Assembly: GCF_023053635.1 (NCBI RefSeq)
Contig: NC_086175.1
Location: 121,284,740-121,348,739 of the forward strand
Reading direction: 5' to 3'
Length of the DNA stretch: 64,000 nt
From: Elgaria multicarinata webbii
Lineage: Eukaryota; Chordata; Lepidosauria; Squamata; Anguidae
Shown: in pieces, positions 49,040-58,773 of the stretch
Position numbering within the stretch: the stretch's first letter is position 1
Layout of the letters: each line of letters begins with the position of its first letter
The notes under the pieces: generated by a model
Databases searched by the model: none
Seen by the model: the letters and a program-made list of their open reading frames with translations, nothing else
What the model was told of the DNA's origin: nothing
Position numbers and translations under genes: made by a program

Positions 49040-49830
49040 GAAAAAAATGGCGCCCCTTCTTGTCCCATGTCCAAAAGCAGACTGGACTGGAAAATAAATC
49101 TGTCTTCAAGAGCATCTTCCACCACACCTGAAAGCAGCAGGCTAACTTAGGGGGTGCACAGCCAGTTAAATGGCCCCACCCCCAAACAGCTTGCTGCCAT
49201 CTCACAGCATCTGCTGCCTGAAGCAACTCCTTCAGTTTGCTTAATGGTAGATCTGGCCCTGGTCTGGTGCATTGTGAAAAATGACTATGGTGGCTGCCAG
49301 AAGGGGAAGCCATTTTAATTACTTTAATGCCCCAGAGCAACAATGTGTCAGATGCTCCAGAGGTTTCTGGGAAATAAAATGGCTACTTTCCACTGTTGCT
49401 GCCAGATTAGCACACAGCTGGGGGTTCGCCATTGTAAAAAGCGGGCCCACTTTGCTGAGGGTCCCCTCAAAACTATTGCTGGCCCCACATGAAGTAGGAA
49501 GAAATGGCAGAATGGATGACCTCACTTGGGAAAGTAGGTGGAACATTAAATTTTTGTGGAATGCTCCCCAAAGTTTAAAAACTTAGACAAAGTGCTGGGT
49601 GAGTACTTTGATCTTTGTTGGCTTAATTTTGCATTTGCAGGAAGTCCCATTCAAGAACCGATATTATGAGGTCTCCAGTCTGGGATTCTCTTCAAGGCAC
49701 ACAAGACTTAAGTAACCCCAGGGAAGGGGAAGGAAGGGCTACTGGAGCAGCTCCCTCAGGCCATTGATCAGGGCCAGTCCTACCATTAGGCAGAGTGAGC
49801 CCATTAATGATCTCTTCAAAGCTGATGGCA
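49040..49830. repeat. Scraps of an unclassified interspersed repeat
   Basis: 49185-49262 (CAGCATCTGCTGCCTGAAGC ... GGTAGATCTGGCCCTG) and 49765-49800 (CAGGGCCAGTCCTACCATTA) look like opposite-facing ends of one family; related words occur near 56360. Confidence 0.35.
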
Positions 49831-49861
49831 TGAGATTTTTCCAGCAGGGTGTAAATGATCT

Positions 49862-50036
49862 ACCTTGGGAGGTTGTGGGCTCTCCCACACTAGAGGCATT
49901 CAAGAGGCAGCTGGACAACCATCTGTCAGGGATGCTTTAGGGTGGATTCCTGCATTGAGCAGGGGGTTGGACTCGATGGCCTTGTAGGCCCCTTCCAACT
50001 CTGCTATTCTATGATTCTATGATTCTATGATCTCAG
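49862..50036 (+). mobile_element. CR1-A LINE 3' end, left half of an inverted pair
   Basis: AGGTTGTGGGCTCTCCCACAC through GGGGGTTGGACTCGATGGCC and three ATTCTATG units. Confidence 0.9.
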
Positions 50037-50041
50037 ATGAT

Positions 50042-50588
50042 ATAGAATCATAGAATAGTAGAGTTGGAAGGGGCCTTACAAGGCCATCGAGTCCAACCCC
50101 CTGCTCAATGCAGGAATCCACCTTAAAGCATCCCTGACAGATGCTTGTCCAGCTGCCTCTTGAATGCCTCTAGTGTGGGAGAGCCCACAACCTCCCGAGG
50201 TAACTGGTTCCATTGTCGTACTGCTCTAACAGTCAGGAAGTTTTTCCTGATGTCCACCTGGAATCTGGCTTCCTGTAACTTGAGCCCGTTATTCCGTGTC
50301 CTGCACTCTGGGAGGATCAAGAAGAGATCCTGGCCCTCCTCTGTGTGACAACCTTTCAAGTATTTGAAGTATTTGAAGCTCAGTCTTCTCTTCTCCAGGC
50401 TAAACATGCCCAGTTCTTTCAGTCTCTCCTAATAGGCCTTTGTTTTCAGACCCCTGATCATCCTCGTTGCCTTCCTCTGAACCCCCTCCAGCTTGTCTGC
50501 ACTCTGCATGCTTCTTGAAGTGTGATGCCCAGTACTCAACACAGTACTCAAGATGAGGCCTAACCAGTGAGATGAGGCCTAGCCAGCG
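50042..50588 (-). mobile_element. CR1-A LINE 3' end, right half of an inverted pair
   Basis: Starts with the reversed tail ATAGAATCATAGAATAG and encodes [20 protein letters not shown] and [20 protein letters not shown] on the minus strand. It faces the copy at 49862 tail to tail with about 5 bp between. Confidence 0.9.
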
Positions 50589-50888
50589 AAGTCATGAGCT
50601 AAAAAGGGTAGTATCCTCACCTTCTGAGGCACCTTCCTGTGAGTGCAGAAAGGCCTTTGGGGGAAGCACAACAAACACACACAACCTGTAAATGCTGCTA
50701 TTAAATGGACACCAGCCCCTGGAAACCGGCTGCTCTTCAATTATGTGATGACACGCCTTTCCAGCAGTGAGTTGATTGCTCATGCAGCTTGAGCTGCAAA
50801 GGCAGGCCATAACTCATTCATCGTAAACATCTGCATGATTTTGCCCATCATGAGGCCAAATGCAACCAGTGTCCATTTGCCATGTTTG

Positions 50889-51646
50889 TAGAGTGACCAT
50901 ATGGAAAGGAGGACAGGGCTCCTGTATCTTTAAAAATTGTATAGGAAAGGGAATTTCAGCAGGTGTTATTTGTATGCATGCAGCACTTGGTGAAATTCCC
51001 TCTTTATCACAACAGTTAAAGCTGCAGGAGCTATACTAGATACAAAAGAGTGACCAGATACAAAAGAAGGCAGGGCTTCCGCAGCTTCAACTGTTGTGAT
51101 GAGGAGGGAATTTCACCAGGTGTTGCATGTATACTAGGGTGACCATATTTGGGAAACCAAAAAAGAGGACACCTAGTGTGTGTGTGTGGGGAAGGAGCTT
51201 TCTGAGTCCTGCAGAAAGTACGTTATTCCCCCGCCACCTTAAAGAACCCGATTGGAGTGGAGGAGGGGAAAGGATTTCATTCTGCACCACCACCATCCAC
51301 TCCAATTGGGGCCTTTTCTATAATGTCCACAAATGACCCACTTTCCCCTTTAAGACCTCAACTGGAGCTCGGGGTGGGGGAATGATGTGCCTCAAGAAAG
51401 CATGTCATTCACTCCTGCCATGCTAATGGCAGCCTTAAAGGGGAAGGTGTGTCATTCCAGGACATTATTGAAAATTATAGAAAATCCCCCCTGACACCAT
51501 GGAAAGAACAAAAACCAGGACAAATCCGGGGAAATCCTGACAGTTGGTCACCCTAATGTATACAAATGACACCTGCTGAAATTACCTTTTCTATGCAACT
51601 GTTAAAGATACAGGAGCCCTGCACTCTTTTCCATATGGTCACCCTA
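50889..51646. mobile_element. Foldback hAT element (TAGGGTGACCATATG family), outer
   Basis: Ends TAGAGTGACCATATGGAAAG / CCATATGGTCACCCTA. Flanked by a perfect 8-bp duplication CATGTTTG (50881-50888, 51647-51654). The internal arms carry GAATTTCAGCAGGTG and its complement CACCTGCTGAAATT. Interrupted by the element at 51135. Confidence 0.85.
51135..51555. mobile_element. hAT element nested in the outer hAT
   Basis: Ends TAGGGTGACCATATTTGGG / GTTGGTCACCCTA; 421 bp. Flanked by a perfect 8-bp duplication ATGTATAC (51127-51134, 51556-51563) of the outer element. The internal sequence (TTAAAGAACCCGATTGGAG, AGACCTCAACTGGAGC) differs from the outer family, so it is a sister family sharing the terminal word. 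Confidence 0.85.
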
Positions 51647-51772
51647 CATGTTTGGATGTCCCACTAAATCATGGTTTAGTGCAATGTGAATGGGCAAGTT
51701 TCTAGCTCTTAAGACTTACAAAGGCAATGCCTGGTGAAATATCTGAAAAGTAGGAATGGGAGTTCAAATAAG

Positions 51773-51975
51773 TCTGGTTCACTAGCAATCCTGCCTAATC
51801 CTACAGTCTGGTTCACTAGCAATCCTGCCTAATCCTACAGTCTGGTTCACTAGCAATCCTGCCTAATCCTACAGTCTGGTTCACTAGCAATCCTGCCTAA
51901 TCCTACAGTCTGGTTCACTAGCAATCCTACCTAATCCTACAGTCTGGTTCACTAGCAATACTGTCTAATCAACTA
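51773..51975. repeat. 34-bp minisatellite, six copies
   Basis: The unit starts TCTGGTTCACTAGCAATCCT and ends GCCTAATCCTACAG; copies start at 51773, 51807, 51841, 51875, 51909 and 51943. The first four are identical; the last is diverged. Confidence 0.95.
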
Positions 51976-52024
51976 GCTGTGACACTTGGCTTGCTTCTGA
52001 TGTCTGAGCATCCCAATCAGATAG

Positions 52025-52165
52025 GCTAGAGGTAGGCCACCTAGTGCCCTCCAAATGTTTTGGACTCTGATGATTCCTGGCAATTGGCTATTCTGGCTGG
52101 GGCTGATGGGAGTTGTAATCCAAAACATCTGTAGGGCATGAGGTTGCCTACCCCTGAGATAAGGT
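52025..52165. repeat. Foldback-F element
   Basis: GAGGTAGGCCACCTAGTGCCC at the left, GGGCATGAGGTTGCCTACCCC at the right, GGGAGTTGTAATCCAAAACA inside. Confidence 0.75.
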
Positions 52166-52950
52166 GGTCCTCCAGCTACAACCTCACTGAGAATCTGAAA
52201 GAGCCACCCACAACTCTGACACTAAAACTAACAATACATGAGTTGAAAGGTTGCATAAAATCTTCAGAACGTTAGAGAGAGAGAGAGAGAACACCGAAAT
52301 TTAGCATTGCTGCTCTTCCAGTTCCTGTTATTTTAAGAAACAACTGAGTGCTGGGTTGTTGCTTTTTTAAAGTTAATAATGAAGCCCAAGTCAGTTTATT
52401 GTTTAGATAACCATAGGTCACCGCAAGCAAAATAGTCGTCATGTGTACAGTTTGCAAAAACATGAGGCATGGTGCTTGTGTCGCTTCCTGTTTGTTCATG
52501 ACATTAATATCGCACCTCTCCTGTCCCCCACCCACACGCCCCCGAGCAAAAAGAGTTTCAGCCGTTGACACGGAGAGATCCACGTCTCATGCAACTCGTT
52601 CTTCTGACTTGACGGTGGGTGGGTAGGCTCTTGTACACGTTGCGGTGGCCTGCCAGAACTGGTCTGGCTCGGTGCCTGAGATGGGAAGCAGAGGTAACCA
52701 CGAAAGATGTTTCCTCCCAGTCCTCAGGACTGGGTATATTCTGAACCTAACAAACTAACATCAACATGTTGCAGTGCACCAAGGGAACACAAAGTTTGCA
52801 TTACAGTGGGGGAGGAGGGAAACATGTGTTGTGGTTGTGTGGGTGGTTGTGTAGCTGAATAAATAATGCAAAGTTAAATAAATCCACGTATATGCACTTC
52901 TGCTGCAGAAGGGAAGGATGAGAGCGGATCTTGAAGCGATACTACCTCAA
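52166..52950. other. Intergenic, nothing recognised
   Basis: A short (GA)n run at 52274-52289; otherwise unassigned. Confidence 0.6.
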
Positions 52951-52955
52951 TGAGT

Positions 52956-53653
52956 GGGGCCATAGCTCAGTGGCAGGGCAGATACTTTATACGCAGAAGG
53001 TCCCAGGTTCAACCCCCAGTTTCTCCAGATAGGGTTAGGAAAGAAGCTGGCCTGAATCCCTGGAGAGCCGCTGCCAGTCAGCGTTCACAATACTAGGCTA
53101 GATGGACCAGTGGGTTGACTCAGGCCCTTTCTACACTGTATGGTGTGTGTGTGTGGGGGCGATCCCGGACTTACCTTTTTCCGGGATCAAACACACACAC
53201 ACACCCCGGTGTCCAAATGGCCAGTGCAATGTCCGGGATGGGAGTAGGGATGTCGCTTGAGTGGAGGCGGCCATTTTTTAAAAAGCTGCATTTGCTAGAG
53301 CACACTCACGCTCCAGCAAAACTTAAGGTAAAGAATATTTTTTTAAAAGCCCCGACCCCGCTCCTCCCCCCGATGGCCCTGGACTCCCCCCATCCCATCT
53401 CCTTCCCTCTGATGACCCCCGCTACTCGCGGAGAAGAAGGAAGAAGCCGGGACAGGCGCCCACACCGCCCGCGGTCCTCGGGATTGTCCTGGGATAACTG
53501 AGGTCTCAGTTATCCTGGGGAAATGGAGGGATCATCCCTCCCTGGTCCTGGGATCCCCTGCACATCATTTGGACGCACAGGGATGATCCCTGGAAAAATC
53601 CTGGGTGTAGAAAGGGCCTCAGAATAAGGCAGTTTCCTGTGTTCCTAAGGCTG
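52956..53653 (+). mobile_element. tRNA-derived SINE split by a Harbinger-like element
   Basis: Pol III A box TAGCTCAGTGGC (about 52963) and B box GGTTCAACCCC (53006-53016), then CTAGATGGACCAGTGGGTTGA. It is broken at 53123 and resumes after 53621 with GAATAAGGCAGTTTCCTGTG. Not a tRNA gene: no cloverleaf acceptor pairing, and it has the long SINE body. Confidence 0.8.
53123..53618. mobile_element. Harbinger-like non-autonomous element (GGCCCTTTCTACAC family)
   Basis: Ends GGCCCTTTCTACAC / GTGTAGAAAGGGCC; 496 bp. Flanked by TCA (53120-53122, 53619-53621). Shares ATGGAGGGATCATCCCT and GACGCACAGGGATGATCCC with the 140-bp copy at 28589, so that copy is an internally deleted relative. Confidence 0.8.
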
Positions 53654-53654
53654 C

Positions 53655-53785
53655 CTTTCCCAATGTGGTACCCTCCAGATGTGTTGGGCTACAGCAGCCC
53701 CAGCCAGCATGGACAACAGCCAGGGAGGATGGATGGGTGGTGTGGGACAAAACATCTGGAGGGCTTCTTCACCTATTTGGGGCAT
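53655..53785. repeat. Foldback-F element
   Basis: TGTGGTACCCTCCAGATGTG at the left, ACAAAACATCTGGAGGGC at the right. Confidence 0.65.
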
Positions 53786-53838
53786 TTATCACATGATTCA
53801 TGTTGTGTAATTGAACTTTCTTTAATAAATAGCCAGCA

Positions 53839-53839
53839 T

Positions 53840-53880
<41 letters not shown>
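53839..53880. repeat. (GT)n microsatellite
   Basis: About 21 GT units, uninterrupted. Confidence 0.95.
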
Positions 53881-53883
<3 letters not shown>

Positions 53884-54179
53884 ATGGGGAGTCAAGATCA
53901 GGACCATGGTGTGGGGGTCACAACCCTTTTCCTCCACCATGGTCCCAATGAGCATCGCCCTCCCCTCCATCCCATAATGCCAGCTATTTGCCATGGCAGG
54001 AAAGTACCCGTTGCAAATAGCAGGCACGGAGGAGTGACAGGAGGGCAATTCTGATCATGACCATCTCAGGGGCAAATGTGTAAAGCCCCTCTCCCCACAC
54101 ACCATGCTATGGTCTTGACCTGGCTCACCCACCCACCCCAAATGCCAGTGATTTGTTAGAGAAAGATCAGGCATATAAT

Positions 54180-54498
54180 TAGGGTGAGCATAGGAAAAGG
54201 AGGACAGGGCTCCTGTATCGTTAACAGTTGTATTGAAAAGGGAATTTCAGCAGGTGTCATTTGTATATAGGGAGAACCTGGTGAAATTTCCTCTTCATCA
54301 CACCAGTTAAAGCTGCAGGTGCCCTGCCCTCTTTTAAATCCGGTCACTCTAGTGTAACTCCTTCACTTTAACTGTTGTGATGAAGAGGGAATTTCACCAG
54401 GTTCCCCATATATACCAATGACACCTGCTGAAATTCCCTTTTCTATGCAACTGTTAAAGATACAGGAGCCCTGTCCTCCTTTTCATATGGTCACCCTA
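54180..54498. mobile_element. Foldback hAT element (TAGGGTGACCATATG family)
   Basis: TAGGGTGAGCATAGGAAAAG at the left faces CATATGGTCACCCTA at the right. The internal palindrome centres on GGTCACTCTAGTG near 54345. The flanks do not show an 8-bp duplication. Confidence 0.75.
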
Positions 54499-54499
54499 A

Positions 54500-55080
54500 C
54501 GGCAAACCACGTGGCAAATGCCATGCCTACTTTGGCCCCAAGATGCATGGATACTGCATGTAGCATGTTTCACACCATAAAGGAAGAGGAAAATGGGACA
54601 CAGCACTGCAGCCATAAAAACTTCAGCGAGAGTTTTCTTCTGCAGAAAGTTTTGGATTTTGCTTTGCTCCTGGCTCAGCCACTGTGTTGCTAAAGTCATT
54701 ACTACATTACCTCATCCTTGGCTTAGAGCCCCGTGTTATCATGCTGAGCAAGTCTTTTTGGGAACATCTTGAGTGGGCTAAATGTTTACAGCTCAACAAC
54801 GGTGAGTCACTGAACCAGTCTCTTATTTAAACCCATCTTTCAAAACTGCAGCTTTGCTTTGCTTTTTTGCTGTCAAGGCCTGAAAATTACTGAGATGGAT
54901 TTTAATAAAAAGGAAGAGAAGAAAAATGCAGAGCGGGCTGTAAACAGCAACGTTAGAGCTGCTTGCTGATAGCGAGGGGGGGGCGTTTTGGGGATCAGCA
55001 GCTGCGATTGAGGGCCAGCCCTCCAGCTCAGGTGAGGAGAACCGACTTAAGGATGTAAGGCCGCAAGAAAAAGAAGCCTA
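54500..55080. other. Intergenic, nothing recognised
   Basis: A G-run at 54975-54983; no feature supported. Confidence 0.6.
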
Positions 55081-55084
55081 CAAC

Positions 55085-55316
55085 TCCCAGCATGCCCCAG
55101 CCAGCACCTGGTGAAATTCCCTCTTCATCACAACAGTTAAAGCTGCAGGAGCCCTTCCCACTGAGTGACCAGGGCAGGAGCCCTGCCCACTTGTAATGAA
55201 GAGGGAATTTCAAGAGGTGCTGAACGCATACAAATGACACCTGCTGAAATTCCCTTTTCTATACATCTGTAAAAGATACAGGAGCCCTGTCCTCCTTTCC
55301 ATATGGTCATCCTAGT
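55085..55316. repeat. Foldback hAT fragment, rearranged
   Basis: CACCTGGTGAAATTCCCTC to CCATATGGTCATCCTAG, joined at the left directly to a Foldback-F scrap (55075-55105). Confidence 0.6.
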
Positions 55317-55371
55317 CAACATGCACAGGATTGTGCTGTAAGGATGCAAGTCCGAGGGTCTCTGGGAGAAC

Positions 55372-55676
55372 ATCTAGGAAAGGAAAGGAACCTCTCATGC
55401 AAGCACTTGAGTCATTGCTGACTCCTAGAGGGACGCCTGCTTTCATTGATGTTTTCTTGGCAGACTTTGTAGTGAGGTGGTTTGCCATTGCCTTCCCCAG
55501 TCGCAGTTACCTTTCCCCCAGCTAGCTGGGTACTCATTTTACCAACCTCGGAAGGATAGAAAGCTGAGTCGACCCGAGCCAGCTGCCTGAGAACCAGCTT
55601 CCGCTGGGATCGAACTCAGGTCGTGGGGAGAGTTTCGGCTGCAGTAACCGCCGCTTACCACTCTGCGCCACATGAG
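55372..55676 (-). mobile_element. tRNA-derived SINE, nearly full length
   Basis: On the minus strand GTGGCGCAGAGTGGTAAGC (A box) and GAGTTCGATCCC (B box, 55606-55617) form the tRNA-like head. The body has GGAAGGCAATGGCAAACCAC (about 55478-55497) and CAGCAATGACTCAAGTGC. The head and body are typical of squamate SINEs. Confidence 0.75.
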
Positions 55677-55679
55677 GTG

Positions 55680-56012
55680 TCTCCTTCAAGGGAGTTTTGG
55701 AAAGTGGCAATCAGGGAGAGAACCTTGTCGGTGGTAGCCCCAATCCCGATTCTGGAATGCTCTCCCCACTGAGGTCCACCAGGCGTCAGCATTGACTTCC
55801 TTTCGGCACTAGGTTGAGACTTTCCTCTACTCCCAGGCAAGTGAGAGCCTATAATAAGGTTTTAATTGGCTGAAGGATGTTTATTGTTGAGTGTTTTAAA
55901 TTGAATTTACATTACGTTTTATATAGTATTGTTAATCTTTTGTTATTCACCCAGAGAGCGTTGCCTATTGGGCAGTATAGCAGAATAAATAAATACAAAT
56001 AAATAAATATTA
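55680..56012 (+). mobile_element. L2-type LINE 3' end
   Basis: AGAACCTTGTCGGTGGTAGCC, TGGAATGCTCTCCCCACTGAG (WNALPTE), then GGGCAGTATAGCAGAATAAAT and an AAATAAATA tail. Confidence 0.75.
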
Positions 56013-56445
56013 AAATGAAGATGAAGACCTCGACATTATAGAGCCTAAAACCTAATTCCTACTAGAGCATCTTAGGAAGAAGTGCTCAAAGGATCCAGCC
56101 TGGTTTTTGGGACACTCTGGGAACATACTAGGGATGAGGCTACTGTGGCAGGAATCACGGAGTCTGTTTTTACAGCAATTTTTCTTTTCTTTTTTTGCAG
56201 TGGCAGGAAGGGGTTAAAGCTGTGAGTGAGTAGGTGTGTGTGTGTGTGGGTGTGGGTGTGATGCAGCAAAAGTTACTGACTACTGTATTAAACTAAAGGT
56301 TTTTAAATATAAACTGTGTACAAGGCAAGCACAGCATGAGTGAGTGACAAGGCTGGCTGTAGAGATTTCGCTGCCTAGAGCGAAGGACAGAATGGCGGCC
56401 GTTCCCATTCCATGAACAAAAGCTGACTGGATGGGCAATTGAATT

Positions 56446-56765
56446 TAAGGTGACCATATGAAAAGGAGGACAAGGCTCCTGTATCTTTAACAGTTGCATA
56501 GAAATGGGAATTTCAGCAGGTGTCATTTGTATATATGGAGAACCTGGTGAAATTTCTTCTTCATCACCACAGTTAAAGGTGCAGGAGCTATACTAGAGTG
56601 ACCAGATTTAAAAGAGGGCAGGGCACCTGCAGCTCTAACTGTTGTGATGAAGAGGAAATTTCACCAGGTTCTCCATATATACAAATGACACCTGCTGAAA
56701 TTCCCTTTTCAATACAACTGTTAAAGATACAGGAGCCCTGTCCTCCTTTTCATAGGGTCACCCTA
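56446..56765. mobile_element. Foldback hAT element (TAGGGTGACCATATG family)
   Basis: AAGGTGACCATATGAAAAGG at the left, CATAGGGTCACCCTA at the right, near-palindromic throughout with GAATTTCAGCAGGTGTCATT in both arms. An open frame that runs through it and on to 57191 is not a gene. Confidence 0.8.
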
Positions 56766-56786
56766 ATCTCAATTACACATTCAAGA

Positions 56787-56960
56787 CTGTCTATATGCGG
56801 GAAAAGCCCCGTAGTGGCTGTGGATCCGTGCTGCATCAGTTATACGACACAGGCGCAGCTTTGCAGCCACCGTGGGACTTTCCTTCAAAGCTGGGGATTG
56901 AAAAAATTGGGGACTTGCCCCAACTTTTTCAATGGGAGCGAGGTCAGTACAGCTGTTCCA
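56787..56960. repeat. Unclassified foldback-type fragment
   Basis: CTGTCTATATGCGGG, GTTATACGACACAGGCG and TTTGCAGCCACCG match the element at 45640. Confidence 0.4.
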
Positions 56961-56964
56961 CCAT

Positions 56965-58120
56965 CTGACGTCACTCCAGGGCGAATCCAGGTGACTGGTC
57001 GCCTTCCACCAGGACCAGGGCAGCGGCAGCTGCAGTTCCCCGATGACCTCAGGAAACTGCTCTCTCTCTCTCCCCTTGGCGTCGGGGTTACTCAACGCCA
57101 CCCCAGGAGAGGGAAACCATGGGGTTTCGGAGGGAAGTGGCGCCATGAAGACACACACACCCCAGCCACCCTCAAATACTTTGCATTATAGCAGGGGACA
57201 CTATACTGTTGTTGGAGAAATTCATTTCCCCCCAGCTAGAGTGACAATCGAAGCTAAGCTCAGAGGGAACAGGGAATTCTGGGAGGGGGGGACAGATGAC
57301 ATCTGTCCCAGCTAAGTCTGGGCTCCACTATATGACTACCGCTGGGTGGGAAGGAAGAGGGAGCGAGAGAAAAGGAAGTGGCAGAACAAGAAAGTGCCCT
57401 GACCCGCCCACTTTTGGGATCTCTCCCTGCCCACAGCCGGCTTCAGCTGCACCCACTGCTGACACACAGCTCCCCACCCCCCTTCCCATGCAAGGGAATG
57501 TGGCCTATCCTGATAAAGAATCTAAAAGAAACCAACACCTCCTACAAATGAAATGTCATCCTGCAGACTGCGATGCCTAAACTCTGCCAGAGGCCAGGCC
57601 TGAGTTCTGAGCGTGCAATTCAGGAGGGATCAAGTATTAAAGCTTTTGCTGCGATTAAATAGGATTAGGGAACTCGAACACAGCCGGGAACAACTGTGAA
57701 CTGGCGGGGGGGTGGGGGCGGACAAAACATCTTTGCTTAGCTTCTCCTTCCAGGCCCTGAATGTGTTGCAGGCCTGGGGGACCCAGCAAAATAGCAGAGG
57801 GTAGAAGGGCGAAGCCAGAGCTTCCCCCGTGTTTATTCAGAAGTAAGCCCCACTGGTTTCTATGGGACAGACGTCCAAGAAAACATATGCTTAGGATTCC
57901 ATCCAAATGGGTCTTTTGCCCAGTCACTCAAAGCATGCCCAGTCACGTTTTTATGGATGTAGTGAGATACTCCCATATGGCTCTGGCAATTGTACCATCG
58001 TGCCTGAATGCATAATATATTTGGGGGTGGGTGGGTTGAGAAATATGGCACCACTGCTGTTTATCATTTTAATTTTTAAAAAATCTGGCTAGATGTGCAC
58101 TCCAGAGCAGAAAACAGGTA
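56965..58120. other. Intergenic, unassigned
   Basis: 57840-57900 has the GAAGTAAGCCCCACTGG / GCTTAGGATTCC short repeat block. Nothing else named. Confidence 0.5.
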
Positions 58121-58124
58121 TGCC

Positions 58125-58292
58125 CATATGAAAAGGAGGATAGGGTTCCTGTATCTTCAACAGTTGCACAGAAAAGGGAATTTCAGCAGGTGTCATTTGT
58201 AGGCATGCATCACCTGGTGAAATTCTCTCTTCATCACAACAGTTAGAGCGGCAGGAACCCTGTACTCTTTTTCATATGGTCACCGTAGGTAT
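58125..58292. repeat. Foldback hAT fragment
   Basis: CCATATGAAAAGGAGGATAGG to TTTTCATATGGTCACCGTAG; the middle is shortened. Confidence 0.65.
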
Positions 58293-58599
58293 GCCTAACC
58301 TCCAAAGAAATAAAATGACATTCAAACTCAAGAGTCACTGAGGAATGACAGACATCGAGGGCACAATCAGATCCAGGATTTATCCAAAAGGCAATGTCCT
58401 TTCATCCAGCCCACTGCATACGTTTACACCCTATGCTAAAAATCATCCAGTTACACCAGAAGATGCCTTGTTCACTAAGGTTTTTAAAAGTTTCAGTCCA
58501 GTTGACGCTCCTGACCAATTTGGAACTTCTCAGCAAATCCGTTCCCAGTATTTTCTAAGATTGATTGACATACTTTGGTTTAAATAAAGGAGCTAGCAA

Positions 58600-58773
58600 G
58601 CATCCCCAATGGGTGAATTACCATAGAGGCTGGAGTTTCCTGCTCTCCATCCAAGGAGCTCCAGTTTATCTTCACAACAGTCCTGGGAGGCAGTTTCAGG
58701 TAAGAAAGAGCAACCAGCCTAAGCAGATGCACTGAAATCCATGGCTAAGCTGTGATTTGAACCCAGGACTTCT
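58600..58773 (+). mobile_element. MIR-like SINE remnant
   Basis: ATCTTCACAACAGTCCTGGG and TGATTTGAACCCAGGACTTC are the two best-kept MIR words. Confidence 0.45.

Noticed and set aside
51773-51975. CRISPR-like array of regular repeats
   Set aside because: Units abut with no spacers, in vertebrate DNA; it is a minisatellite.
52956-53030. tRNA gene with A and B boxes
   Set aside because: It has a long SINE body, decayed arms and no acceptor-stem pairing; a sister copy is at 41815.
53773-54054. Open frames with long Val/Cys or His/Thr runs
   Set aside because: Translation of a (GT)n microsatellite.
54180-56765. Tc1/mariner assignment for the TAGGGTGACCATATG elements, based on TA at both ends
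   Set aside because: The copies at 50889 and 51135 have perfect 8-bp duplications outside the TA, so TA is part of the hAT end.
56598-57191. Open frame of 197 codons on the plus strand
   Set aside because: It runs through a foldback hAT element and unrelated DNA; no domain, no splice context, low-complexity peptide.
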